Shown here piece after piece: positions 10,734 to 20,318 of a DNA stretch of 64,000 nucleotides. The position numbers and the translations under genes are program-made. The DNA is from Cycas panzhihuaensis (Eukaryota > Cycadophyta). Numbering within the stretch: the first letter of the stretch is position 1; each line of letters opens with the position of its first letter. Below the pieces are notes generated by a model. It had not been told where the DNA came from and made no database searches. It saw nothing but the letters and a program-made list of their open reading frames with translations. The stretch covers positions 132,377,741 through 132,441,740 of the forward strand of contig CM041465.1 of NCBI GenBank assembly GCA_023213395.1, written 5' to 3'.

Positions 10734-11655
10734 TTTTAAATTATTATATGGAGAGCATTCAACATCCAGTGGAAATAATTCAAGATCATTCAATATTCAA
10801 GATTAATAGAACAAGTATCATGAACATAATATTGTAACATTAACTCAATATGAAAGGAAGTATATCACAATATCTCCACAGCCACAACAATATCATAATG
10901 GACTCCATCTTAACTCAATGTGATCTCTTCTACCTTAATCACTTATTTATACATTATAAGTGGGAGTGAGTAGGACAAAGGGGCTATAGATCTTAGAAAG
11001 TCTGTGGGTTTTTATTCCCCATGAGGGTTTTTCCACAAGAGTGTCATTTAGAATTTCAATGTAATAATGAGGCTCAAATGAAGACGTCATAGAATAAATT
11101 TTCTCAAAATGACCTTCTACCATTAAGCGGGATTGAAAGAGGTTAATGTATTAAGGTCATTTGTGTAGATTAATTAAGTGACCTTAGGATACATTGTTAG
11201 CATTAGTTTCTTAGTGAAATGCGCTTTATGTGCATTTAGATGTAATTTCAAGTTCAAGTTATTAAGCGGAAAAATCCTAACCCTAATGCTCATTCTCAAT
11301 AATAAAAGGCGAAATCTCAAGGAAGGAGTCATTATTCATTCTCACCTCTAAGCTTTGCTCTCATGTCTTAATTTTTATCTCTTTTTCATTCTCCATTGCC
11401 ATTGTGTGCATGTGAGTGATTTATTCCCTAGATCTATCAGTCCTTCACACAACCACAACAATATCATAATGGACTCCATCTTGACTCAATGTGATCTACT
11501 CTACCTCAACCACTTATTTATACATTATAAGTGGGAGTGAGCAAGACAATGTGTGTTACATGTGGGATAAATAACCTCTTACACAACCAACCATATAATA
11601 CCTATATGTGCATTTCATACTTAGACATTTACACATTAAACATTATCTGCCAACA
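10734..11655 (-). repeat. 3' LTR of element L, enlarged by an insert
   Basis: It is homologous to the 389-bp LTR at 23825-24213 but much longer. Its two halves (10734-10976 and 11445-11655) overlap: about 95 bp starting ccacaacaatatcataatgg occurs in both, on either side of a 470-bp block absent from the other LTR. The outer end reads TGTTGG on the minus strand, next to a polypurine tract. Confidence 0.75.
10977..11444. other. Unidentified block inside the LTR of L
   Basis: About 470 bp with no coding potential. It contains gtgggtttttattccccatgagggtttttccac-like text, a style common in plant copia LTRs, and ends before a repeat of about 95 bp of the host LTR. It may be a remnant of another LTR element or the result of recombination between two LTRs of L. 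I do not recognise the family. Confidence 0.4.
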
Positions 11656-11667
11656 CCTCCCCATAAT
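11656..11667 (-). promoter_or_regulatory. Polypurine tract of element L
   Basis: On the minus strand ATTATGGGGAGG sits directly before the TGTTGG start of the LTR. This fixes the LTR at 10734-11655 as the 3' LTR and the element as minus strand. Confidence 0.75.
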
Positions 11668-12020
11668 GTTTAATGGCAAGACTACAAAGATACTGAATAC
11701 CAAGGACTAACATGACACTTGACAATAGACTTGGGACATTAAACATGACTTCTATTAGACTCCTAATTTGATCAACATGTACTTTGCCCTCTTTGAATTT
11801 GCAGTGCCTTGATCTTGGAATAGTCTTGAACACAATGTCTTTGCCTTGATCTTTATCTTCATTCCTGCAATATTGTCCTTAAGATAGTCTTCCAGAGTGA
11901 TGGTCTTTGAACTTAACCTTCTTCATCTTCATGTGCAATTGTGATTCCTTCGTCATTGTAAAAGATATAGTGGACCATGTTTGAACCAATTTGAGCTTGG
12001 TGTAGACCTGTCAGGTGATC

Positions 12021-12556
12021 CTATATGTACTCATTAAAAGCATCTTCAAAGCCTGCATCAAGAATGTCTTCAATCAACGTTTTAGTCACTACTTGTTTGC
12101 TTTCGTTTTCTTCAACATATGAGTGATTAGCAACTAATGAATCGATATCAAAATTTGAAGATGAGTCAAAAGAGGAATCAACATCATTTGAAATACAAGT
12201 ATCAACATTCATGTCATGTATATGTTCCTTTTCTTGATTGATATTTCCAACAATGGTTCCTTCAACTTTTGGTGGAAGATCTTCATCATCTTATGAGCAC
12301 TTGGAATTAGAACCAATAATAGAATCAAGCATGCGTTCAACAAAATCTTCAAAACAAATAGCTTCATCTTACGTAGCTTCTCACTGTCGAGCGACTTCCT
12401 CACCTCTTAGCTCTGTTATCCGACTTGGTGTTCGAGAAATCTGTGGAGAGACTTCTCTCTATAATGCCTTTGCTAATGTTAAGGCAACTGCTTTAGCAAC
12501 TTCATACTCATCACAATCATCTTTAGAATCACCTTCTACTCATCAAGCGACTAACA
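12021..12556 (-). pseudogene. Acidic reading frame of unknown function in element L
   Basis: One minus-strand frame runs for about 180 codons with four stops. It is rich in Asp, Glu and Ser: pieces read FEDFVERMLDSIIG, VEGTIVGNI, DSSFDSSSNFDIDSLV and KTLIEDILDAGFEDAFNEYI. The last 63 codons (12212-12021) are uninterrupted. It lies between the leader and the polypurine tract of L, where gag-pol would be. No gag, protease or pol motif is visible. It could be a diverged gag, an element-specific protein or a captured host fragment; I cannot tell. The 11668-12020 stretch after it shows nothing clear. Confidence 0.4.
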
Positions 12557-12662
12557 ATTGACATAGGGGCATCTTACAAAAGGTCATAGGGCTTCGGTGC
12601 AAGGCACTTCATATTGAGCATGAGATGGTTACCTCACGCAAATAGAGGATCTGCAATATAAG

Positions 12663-13491
12663 TGTTGGAGTCAAAAGTGATCCAATGGCTGTGTGAGGAC
12701 CAGAGGTAGGTCAGATAACCCGAGTTGTGCAGGTACGGACCGTACGGAGGTACGCACGAGGCAAAAAGGCAGAAAAACGAGCATTCTGGGTACGTATGAC
12801 AGGTGCGTACCTAGAACGGGTACGTATGATGAGCACGCATCAAATGCGTAACGGAACCAAGTAGAGGCGATACGCACGACTCCAGGGGACCAGTGAAGAC
12901 CTGTCGAGGTGGCAGACGTACGTATGGACTCAAAGGAAGAATTAATTAAGGCTAAACAAGTGATTAAGTGAAAGGGTACGCATGACTGAAGGGGTACGAT
13001 TATGACAGGCAGTCATAACCCTTCAGCCAAAAGGTACCAGCATGAGTACTTAAAGAGGTACGCATGATTCACCTGGTTAGGGTGAGAGCCGAATATCACG
13101 GCACGCCAGTGCGGAGCCAAGACGCATGATGCCCATTTGGAGCATCACCGTATGATAAGTACCATCCGGCACGCATTGTAACAGTAAAGATCAGATGTCG
13201 TTGGAATGCTCAGAATGCATTCGATCTCGTAAATGAACTGTTGACTTAATAAAAGGAAGAGTTACGTGAAAATTGGTGTATTCTCGGTGTTGTGATGATG
13301 ATTTGCTGAGTTTGTATTGATTTCTGTACTGTTGTGTACCATTCTGTGAATTATATATGGAATGTATGTGGAATGTATGTGAATGACCATGTTGCAAGTA
13401 TCCTGAAACTAGACTATAGCGCTGTGTAACCTTGACAAGTGTAGCAAGGGGTATCTCGTAAGTGTAACAAGGACCCCCAGCAAAGTCAACA
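12663..13491 (+). repeat. 5' LTR of element B
   Basis: This 829-bp LTR is bounded by TGTTGGAGTC and AAAGTCAACA. The first half carries about ten TACG-containing words such as ggtacgcac and gggtacgtatga. Its partner is at 22347-23176; the two are easily aligned but differ at many places and by small indels in the TACG-rich half. Short reading frames in the LTR on both strands are not genes. Confidence 0.9.
13352..13358 (+). promoter_or_regulatory. Likely TATA box of the B LTR
   Basis: The text gaattatatatggaatg is present at the same place in all three LTRs of this family (13352, 23048, 56142). It is the only clear TATA-like site in the second half of the LTR, about 140 bp before its end, and would drive element RNA. 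Conservation in three copies is the main support. Confidence 0.5.
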
Positions 13492-13492
13492 T

Positions 13493-13505
13493 TGGTTCCG
13501 TTGCC
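13493..13505 (+). promoter_or_regulatory. Primer binding site of element B
   Basis: TGGTTCCGTTGCC begins one base after the LTR. It differs at two positions from the start of the site complementary to plant tRNA-Asp (TGGCGCCGTTGCC, as I recall it), the primer reported for Athila/Tat elements. The copy in C (56260-56272) is identical. The tRNA assignment is an inference. Confidence 0.55.
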
Positions 13506-13629
13506 TACGTCCGTTGAGGAGGGACAGGGCCTAGGGGTTTCAAGGGAAAAGAATGTGTAAAGGGTAGAGGACCGGCCGCCATCGTGATGGCGGGTCAGAA
13601 TAAGCCACCGGCATCCTAGGGACCTTCCA

Positions 13630-15345
13630 ATGCCACCTAAGAGGCCTTCAAGGTCGGAAGAGCCCCAGAAGGATACTTCACCCAAGGAAAAGGAAACCAG
13701 CAGACAAAGGGCACTAAGATGGTCAAAAGAAGCAAAACTCAAAAGGGCGAGGAGGTTGAGTTCGCAGAACAACGAGACTAAGGGACAGTCCGTTGAAGGA
13801 TCTGAGGCAAGTGGAGCCCAGACACCTCAGGAAGAGGAAACCCATGGCGAACACATGGTATTGACACCAGCCCCAATCAGAGATGATTTGTTTAGCCCGG
13901 AGATTGAAGGGAAGCCAAAAGTGGATGAAAAACATAAAGAGATCCTAACAGAGGGAAGTATACCAGTGGAGGACAGCCTGAAGGACCTAGGTGACAGCGA
14001 TAAGAAGGCAGAGGAAGGTCCCTCGGCATATTGGGAAAACAAGCTAACGAGACAGCTTTTTGAAGATTTGACAGAAAGGGGATCTGATCAATCTTACATT
14101 ACGGTAACACCATTGACTATACAAGTTCCAGGTGTAGTGGAACCTATACACATAAAAACTCCATTTAAAAATCTGCTCTTTGGGAAAGAGAGTACAGCGG
14201 TAGTTACTCCCAGTGCATCCCCAAAGGAGGGAGAAAGGGAAAAATCACCATCAGGTGGGGGACAGTTGCAATCTCCCAAAATGGACGACTATAGAGACTT
14301 TGGGAAACTAATCTTTAATGATACTTCAAACATAGCAGAGCATGTGTATCTATTTCAAAGCCTCATTGATGTCAAAAAGATTACAGACGAAGATGAAATC
14401 AAAGCACGCTTCGCTTGTACATTGAGAGGAGTACCCTTGGCATGGTATAAGGAAACAAACAAGAATGAGCCATGGGTGAAGATTAAGAAAGCATTTGAAG
14501 AAAGATCTCAAAAGTTTCGCAGTAATGAAGCCGTCGAAATCGCACTACGGGAGATCAGACAGAGGCCGGGAGAATCTGTCCTAACTTACATTAGCCGAAT
14601 GAAAATTATTGCAACAAGCATGATCAATGAGACGATAACGAATCATAATATGAAGAATTACTTTGTAAGAGGGCTGAATGAGAAGTTGCGAGCCATGATG
14701 CATGCTCACCCATTGAAATCATTCAAGAATGCTCAAGATCTGGCATTAGACTTTGAAATGGAAATGGACGCACAAGGTGAGGACAAGATTCCTTCGCTAA
14801 GATTACAAGACGAGATTAGAGAGCTGAAGCAAAACCAATACAACCGACCCTTCTGCCAGGTAGGGGTAGCAGAAGAGGAATCGGAATTGGAGGCACTAAG
14901 AAAAGAGGTAGCCAGATTGAAAATCAGAAATAACCATGACGAAGAAGAGACACCCAAAAAGAAAGAGCACACTGGAAGGGTAACCAAGTGGTGCCACATT
15001 TGTGAAGAAAACTCACATACCACTAGGGAATGTGATTTAAATTTAAAGAACAGTGTGATGCACCAACAGGAAAAGTGGTGCCATATATGTGAGGTTGACA
15101 CACATACAACTAGGGATTGTTTTTACAATCCTAGGGGAAAGGCATTCAGAGGACGAGGTTGGGGAAGGGGTAACCCACCTCGAAATGTTTATACAATGAG
15201 GGGCGCACCAGAACCCTCGAGGAAGAAACAGCCGATGGGGAGATGCCTCATCTGTCTACGCTCACAAGACCGGAAGTCGGAATGCCCAATGAAGCAGGAA
15301 TATGAACAAAAGTCGTCAGTGTCAGAGAATCGCGGGCCCAAGTGA
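13630..15345 (+). CDS. gag: gag polyprotein of element B (571 aa, intact)
   Basis: An uninterrupted 571-aa gag, starting at the ATG in tccaatgcc, the same start as in C. Residues 1-200 are charged and low-complexity (MPPKRPSRSEEPQ...). Residues about 215-305 form a retrotransposon capsid domain: FGKLIFNDTS, HVYLFQSLI, ARFACTLRGVPLAWYKE, WVKIKKAFEERSQKF. A coiled stretch (EELEALRKEVARLKIR type) precedes two zinc knuckles, CHICEENSHTTREC (about 454-467) and CHICEVDTHTTRDC (about 482-495), and a third Cys motif (CLICLRSQDRKSEC) without the His. Gag packages element RNA. The next frame (protease) starts 98 bases on, shifted, so pol would need frameshifting or has mutated. Confidence 0.9.
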   Translation: MPPKRPSRSEEPQKDTSPKEKETSRQRALRWSKEAKLKRARRLSSQNNETKGQSVEGSEASGAQTPQEEETHGEHMVLTPAPIRDDLFSPEIEGKPKVDEKHKEILTEGSIPVEDSLKDLGDSDKKAEEGPSAYWENKLTRQLFEDLTERGSDQSYITVTPLTIQVPGVVEPIHIKTPFKNLLFGKESTAVVTPSASPKEGEREKSPSGGGQLQSPKMDDYRDFGKLIFNDTSNIAEHVYLFQSLIDVKKITDEDEIKARFACTLRGVPLAWYKETNKNEPWVKIKKAFEERSQKFRSNEAVEIALREIRQRPGESVLTYISRMKIIATSMINETITNHNMKNYFVRGLNEKLRAMMHAHPLKSFKNAQDLALDFEMEMDAQGEDKIPSLRLQDEIRELKQNQYNRPFCQVGVAEEESELEALRKEVARLKIRNNHDEEETPKKKEHTGRVTKWCHICEENSHTTRECDLNLKNSVMHQQEKWCHICEVDTHTTRDCFYNPRGKAFRGRGWGRGNPPRNVYTMRGAPEPSRKKQPMGRCLICLRSQDRKSECPMKQEYEQKSSVSENRGPK

Positions 15346-15442
15346 CCACAAAATGAGGATTGCAAAGGCAAAGCCAAAGCGACTAACCCGATGACAATCG
15401 TGCGAAGCCAAAATGTGAAATTACAAAATAAGTAAAGAGAAA

Positions 15443-16417
15443 TTGGATGAAGGATATCCAAATCCACCAACAGAAATGGATCGGTATAGACAAGCAAAAC
15501 AAGTGTTAGATGGCCTAGTCCGGGAGGAGAATACACTACCAATGGGTAAACCGGAAATGAAATACATTTATGTTCGGAAAAATAAACAAAAGGAGCAAGA
15601 AAGACTACCAGAAGAACTTAAGACAAAACCCCAAATGGTGCAGATGGAAGAACTTTTCAAAGGATTGCCAGCTGAGGATATCCCCAGAATGTTATTATTA
15701 ATGGAGAATTTGGTGAAACAATTACAATTGACTATTCCTTTGTCTCAAGTTATTGATTGGATTAAAGGAGGAGTGTTACAGAAAGGAATTACCAAGAGTT
15801 TGAAACAAATTATACCATCATTCGACATGGATCCAATGGTAACCATGTCAGTCTTGGGAGAAACATTCCCACGAGTAATTGTGGATGGAGGGGCAGTAGT
15901 AAATGTGTTACCAGCTACAACATGGCGTAAATTAGGAAGCCCAAAGTTGGAAGCAGCGACTTATTCGCTAAAATTGGCTAATGAATTATTGGTACGACCT
16001 ATGGGCAGACTAGCCAATATCAAAGTAATCGTGGCAGGGATAGTGGTAAGGAGTGACTTCACAATTGTGGAGACGGAAAAAGGAGCAACACCTTACCCGG
16101 CACTATTGGGAAGGCCATGGTTATACAAAACGCAATGCCTTCAAAATTGGGAAAAAGTAACCTTCACTCTATCGGATAGCAACAACAAAGTGGTACTGCC
16201 AATGCTGGGAAGAAGCTCGATTGAAGTAATTCCAGATGAAGGATCTAGCACCACGATAACAACCTACACGACATTTTCTTCCATTGGGGAAGAACATATC
16301 TTCCACATGGCAGAAAAACCTACCACATCGAATAACCACCAGCGTGAAGAACCAACAGATCCCGAAGAAATATACAACTCTTCGAATGACAAACACGGTA
16401 TGAGGTTCGTGGATTAA
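15443..16417 (+). CDS. aspartic protease region of element B
   Basis: A 324-aa frame. Residues 1-140 are a linker with LVREENTLPMGKPE, MVQMEELFKGLPAEDIPRMLL and WIKGGVLQKGITKSLKQIIPSFDMDPM. The protease follows: FPRVIVDGGAVVNVLP, with the catalytic Asp codon at 15884-15886 in a DGG rather than DSG/DTG box, then LLVRPMGRLANIKVIVAGI, DFTIVE, YPALLGRPWLYKTQCLQNWEKVTFTL. DGG boxes and the LGRPWL motif are typical of Tat-like pol. A TAA at 16415-16417 follows RFVD; in C the matching codon is read through. The ATG is not necessarily the true start, since pol is probably made as a fusion. Confidence 0.85.
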   Translation: MDEGYPNPPTEMDRYRQAKQVLDGLVREENTLPMGKPEMKYIYVRKNKQKEQERLPEELKTKPQMVQMEELFKGLPAEDIPRMLLLMENLVKQLQLTIPLSQVIDWIKGGVLQKGITKSLKQIIPSFDMDPMVTMSVLGETFPRVIVDGGAVVNVLPATTWRKLGSPKLEAATYSLKLANELLVRPMGRLANIKVIVAGIVVRSDFTIVETEKGATPYPALLGRPWLYKTQCLQNWEKVTFTLSDSNNKVVLPMLGRSSIEVIPDEGSSTTITTYTTFSSIGEEHIFHMAEKPTTSNNHQREEPTDPEEIYNSSNDKHGMRFVD

Positions 16418-16784
16418 TGGCTTCAGGATGCATATGAAGTAAACTCTTCTTCTTACAGATGTAATTTGTTATCTAAATGTGTATCTGCAAACACTGATAA
16501 TAATTTAAATTCTTTTGAATATATGCTGACTAACGATAATTCGAAAATTGGTAACAACCTAGACCAACCAACCCTTAGCTTACCTAGTAATTTTCGTAGT
16601 TTTTTTGTAGTTAATAGTAACCCTGATATCCCATCTACTTTAGGCGTGGGTCATGAGGTAGATTCCCTACCTCCCCCCCTTATTACAACCCGAGGAAGGA
16701 AGTAATATCCCTTCCTCTTCTTCCTTAGAGGTACACCCACCCAGCCATAAATCTCTTCTAACCATTGGCGCCAAAACTGGGGAA
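16418..16784 (+). pseudogene. Linker between protease and capsid-like modules
   Basis: After the stop at 16415 the same frame continues as WLQDAYEVNSSSYRCNLLSKCVSAN and on to 16705, with FRSFFVVNSNPDIPS and SLPPPL. In C the equivalent frame is open from 59191 straight into the capsid-like modules, so this is part of one polyprotein. Here a small indel near 16690 shifts the frame. No domain is recognised; it is Ser, Pro and Asn rich. Confidence 0.65.
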
Positions 16785-17657
16785 ATGGAAGGAGGATTGC
16801 TGGTAAGTACTTCTAGCGAGTCTGGTCTAGGAAGTAAAATCATTATTCCAGAAGAAACAAACTATCAAATCTATATTGGGAATTACGTTAAACCATTCTA
16901 TGGGGAACAGTTATATGGGACTACCCATTTAACACACTGTGTTGAGTATTGGATAGATCAGGGAAATTACGATAAAACTCAATGGCAGCAAGACCTAATC
17001 CTAACCCTGCGAGGGAGAGCTTGGTACTGGTACTTAGCTCACCAAAATACTCTGAGGAATTGGCAAGATTTACAAACGATGTTTCGAATACGATTCGATC
17101 ATCCAACCCAACCAACTATTCCAATATTCTACGTAGGTCATAACCCTAGGAAACACATACAGGTGTGTAAACAAAATTGGAGATCCTTGAGTATACCTAA
17201 ACGGAATTGGCCTAACTATTTCTACCACACCTTGGGGAGAGTAGCAAAGGACTGGTTCCTGGGAAAGGAGCAAAATCTAGATATAACTTGGGAAAACCTA
17301 AAGAAATCTTTTATAAAAACCTTTAGGCATACTTCGGATAACCAAGAAATAAACAAAATCTTGAAACACATTAGAATAATGAGCATAAAATTGGAACAAA
17401 GATTTAATGTATCGGAAGCAAGAGAATCTATACATAGTGAAGAAGAAGAGATTATGAATTATCCTGCAGAGTTTACAGAATTCATCGTTGGAGAAAGAAA
17501 AGTAGAAGATGCCCCAGGACACAAAACCGGAAATGTAGAAGACGTGGGTATAACAAAGTTGAAAACTATAGAAATTAATGTTGGTAGTTCAGAAAATCCT
17601 AAGCTTATTCGAATTGGAAACTATTGGGATTCCCAAACGGTAGCAGAAGCTCAATAG
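16785..17657 (+). pseudogene. Two capsid-like modules between protease and reverse transcriptase
   Basis: The 290-aa frame contains two similar blocks. Block 1 (codons from about 16887): KPFYGEQLYGTTHLTHCVEY, WQQDLILTLRGRAWYWYLAH, LRNWQDLQTMFRIRF. Block 2 (from about 17124): PIFYVGHNPRKHIQVCKQ, WPNYFYHTLGRVAKDWFLG, ITWENLKKSFIKTF. Each follows the retrotransposon capsid pattern of F-G, H, two Trp, L-G-A-W and a final F-F, and so does the capsid domain in gag (TLRGVPLAWYKE). The end of the frame, LIRIGNYWDSQ, leads into reverse transcriptase across a TAG at 17656-17658. Whether these modules assemble with gag is unknown. Homology to capsid is my reading, not a search result. Confidence 0.65.
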
Positions 17658-17658
17658 T

Positions 17659-18554
17659 TATTCGAAGAATTTCGTGACGTATTCGCATGGTCGTATAAAG
17701 ACCTGAAAGGTATTCCTCCGGAGATAGGAATGCATCATATTGATCTAGTAGAGAACGCCAAACCAGTAAAACAAAGACCATACCGAATGAATCCAAAATA
17801 CAAAGAGAAAGTAAAAGCAGAACTTGATAAAATGTTGGAAGCAGGTTATATATACGAAATCGACTACAGCGACTGGGTGAGCCCTGTAATAGTGGTTCCC
17901 AAGAAAAATGGGAAAATTCGTATCTGTGTGGATTACAGACAGTTGAATAAAGTAACGAAAAAGGATCCATTTCCGTTACCTTTCACGGAAGATATTTTGG
18001 AAGTAGTTGGAGGGAATGAGATCTATTCATTCACAGACGGATTTAGTGGGTACAATCAAGTGCAGATTGCCCCAGAAGATCAGGCAAAGACAACATTCGT
18101 AACAGAATGGGGTACGTATGCCTATAAGGTAATGCCATTCGGTCTTACGAATGCACCAAATGACATTCCAAATGGATTGTGATTAATATTTTCAAAATTT
18201 ATTGGAGAAAAAGTTGTCAGATTCTTAGACGATTGGACGTTGTATGGGTTAATGAAAAATCATATGGAAAACTTGAGAGAAATGTTGCAAACCTGTCGGG
18301 AAAGTAAAATGTGTCTCAATCCAGAAAAGTGTACATTTCTGGTACCCTTTGGAAACCTCTTAGGGCATATAGTCAGCAAAGAAGGATTGTCGACGGATCC
18401 AAAGAAAAGTGTCTGCCATTCTACACTTTCTGACACCGAGTACGAGGAAGCAGCTGAAAGGTTTTCTAGTTTTGACAGGATATTACGTAAAAATTCATCG
18501 AGGATATGCATATATATCCGGACCTCCGAAGAGTTCTTTGAAAAAGAATATTGA
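17659..18554 (+). pseudogene. Ty3/gypsy reverse transcriptase of element B
   Basis: LFEEFRDVFAW, HHIDLVENAKPVKQRPYRMN, KVKAELDKMLEAGYIYEI, WVSPVIVVPKKNGKIRICVDYRQLN, then FTDGFSGYNQVQIA (first catalytic Asp) and MPFGLTNAP. After a TGA at 18180 the frame continues with VRFLDDWTLYG, the YXDD box as FLDD (Asp codons 18228-18233), and CLNPEKCTFLVPFGNLLGHIVSKEG. A frameshift near 18415 moves into the RNase H frame. FLDD or FMDD followed by an aromatic residue resembles Athila-type enzymes. The catalytic residues are intact. Confidence 0.9.
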
Positions 18555-19119
18555 ATGGATATGGACAGAAGATCGGCAACAAGCATTCGAAACATTGAAA
18601 CAGGCCATTGTAGCAGCGCCTATACTACGATTCCCAGATTGGAAGAAAACTTTTCACGTACATGTGGATGCATCACAATACGCTATTGGATGCGTATTAG
18701 CACAGCCCAGCGATGATAAAACTGATCATCCAATCTATTTTGCCAGTCGGAAACTTACGAGAACTGAGCAGAATTATACGACGACGGAAAGGGAAGCACT
18801 CGGCATGGTTTATGCATTACGAAAGTTTCGACATTATTTGTTATCCAATCCATTCTTGTTTTTCGTCGACCACCAAGCCTTGATGTATCTAGTAAATAAA
18901 CCCATTATGTGAGGAAGAATCAACAGATGGTTAATGTTGTTTCAAGAATTCTCATTCAAAATCATTGTGAAACCTGGCAAAGCACACATTATTCCAGATC
19001 AACTGTCGGGAATAAAAAACGGAGAGAAAGCCACAGGGATACTAGATGATTTTCCAGACGCAGCTCTGTTCAGCGTGGAAGCAGCCCAATGGATTGTTAT
19101 GAGGAATACGAGTACTTAG
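18409..19119 (+). pseudogene. RNase H of element B
   Basis: Connection region LKGFLVLTGYY and WTEDRQQAFETLKQAIVAAPILRFPDW, then RNase H: HVHVDASQYAIGCVLAQ (Asp), TTTEREALGMVYALRKFRHYL (Glu), FVDHQALMYLVNKPIM (Asp). A TGA at 18910-18912 replaces the CGA Arg codon found in C, a C-to-T change at a CpG. The frame then resumes with LMLFQEFSFKIIVKPGKAHIIPDQLS. RNase H removes the RNA strand during reverse transcription. Confidence 0.9.
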
Positions 19120-20318
19120 TGACCAGGAGAAGTGCCGCAGAGTTAGATCAGACGGGGAAAAGAAATTTCATCGAAAAGCGGAGTCAGACGTTATCAATGG
19201 CGAGTTGTACAAATTGGGGCCGATGACGACACGACGTTGTGTTCGACAGCATGAGACAAATCAGATCATGTCCCAGGCACATGAAGGAGTAGCGGGTGGC
19301 CACATGGCGGAAGATCTTGACATCGGGATTCTGGTGGCCGTCAATGTTCGAAGATGTCAAAAAATGGATTCAAGCATGCGATTATTGCCAACGCGTGTGG
19401 AAACCTAATCGACAGGATTTCCAACCGTTGCATCTCATATTACCCTTGGCACCGTTCGAAAAATGGGGACTCGACTTTGTGGGGCCAATCAAACCAAAGA
19501 ACATGAGATCGAAAGCTCGATACATTCTGGTGGCAACCGATTATACGACAAAATGGGTGGAAGCACGCGTATTGAGAAAAGCCGATGCAGAAAGCACAGC
19601 AAGGTTTCTGTATGAGGCAGTAATCACACGATTCGGGTGCCCTTTGGAGATCGTTAGTGACCAAGGTGCCCACTTCCTCAACCAAACTATTGAAACATTA
19701 ACAACTGCCTTCATGATTAGCCATTGGAAATCAACTCCCTACTATCCGAGAGCCAATGGTCAAGCGGAGAGCTCGAACAAGATAATCGAAAACTACTTGC
19801 GAAAGATATGTGACATTGGCAGATCGGATTGGGCTGAGAAGTTACCCTCCGTACTATGGGCCTTTCGTACTACATATAAAAGGTCAATTGGACAGACCCC
19901 ATTCCAGCTTGTATATGGCACGGAAGCCATTATTCCGACCGAGTTTGAGATACCCAGCTTACAAGTGGCAATACAATGTCGATTAGACGACCTCCAGTCT
20001 TTGGAACGACGACTGGAAGATTTAATACGGTTGGAAGAAAAATGACACCTGGCAAACTGGTTGCAACATATAGAAAAGCGGCGACAAAAAGCATGGCATG
20101 ACCGCCATCTACGAAAACCACAATTCAACGAAGGTGATCAAGTATTGCTGTATGACAGCAAATTCAAAACGCACCCCGGGAAACTCAAGATGCGGTGGTT
20201 AGGACCATACATCGCAGAAAGAATTCTCGAGAATGGATCGATGCAGCTTCGAGAGATCGACGGACCTCTGTTACCAACACGGGTAAATGGTAGCAGACTC
20301 AAGCCTTACATTGAGTAG
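19120..20318 (+). pseudogene. integrase of element B
   Basis: The HHCC zinc domain spans two frames: HETNQIMSQAHEGVAGGH (19205-19408), then WWPSMFEDVKKWIQACDYCQ. The core is open from 19296 to 20045 with the whole DDE triad: LDFVGPI, SDQGAHFLN and NGQAESSNKIIENYL. A TGA at 20043-20045 replaces a CGA found in C. The C-terminal piece (20061-20318) contains DRHLRKPQFNEGDQVLLYDSKF and a GPY-type motif, LKMRWLGPYIAERI, ending SRLKPYIE. No chromodomain follows. Integrase inserts the DNA copy into the genome. Confidence 0.9.

Noticed and set aside
12671-12877. Reading frames inside the B-family LTRs (also 22346-22603 and 55393-55725)
   Set aside because: They appear in different frames and on both strands, and are not kept intact between the three LTRs.
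13191-13772. 193-codon minus-strand frame across the LTR and gag start of B
   Set aside because: It lies antisense to the LTR end, primer site and gag start; the version in C (56141-56536) is shorter and altered, as expected for a shadow of gag.
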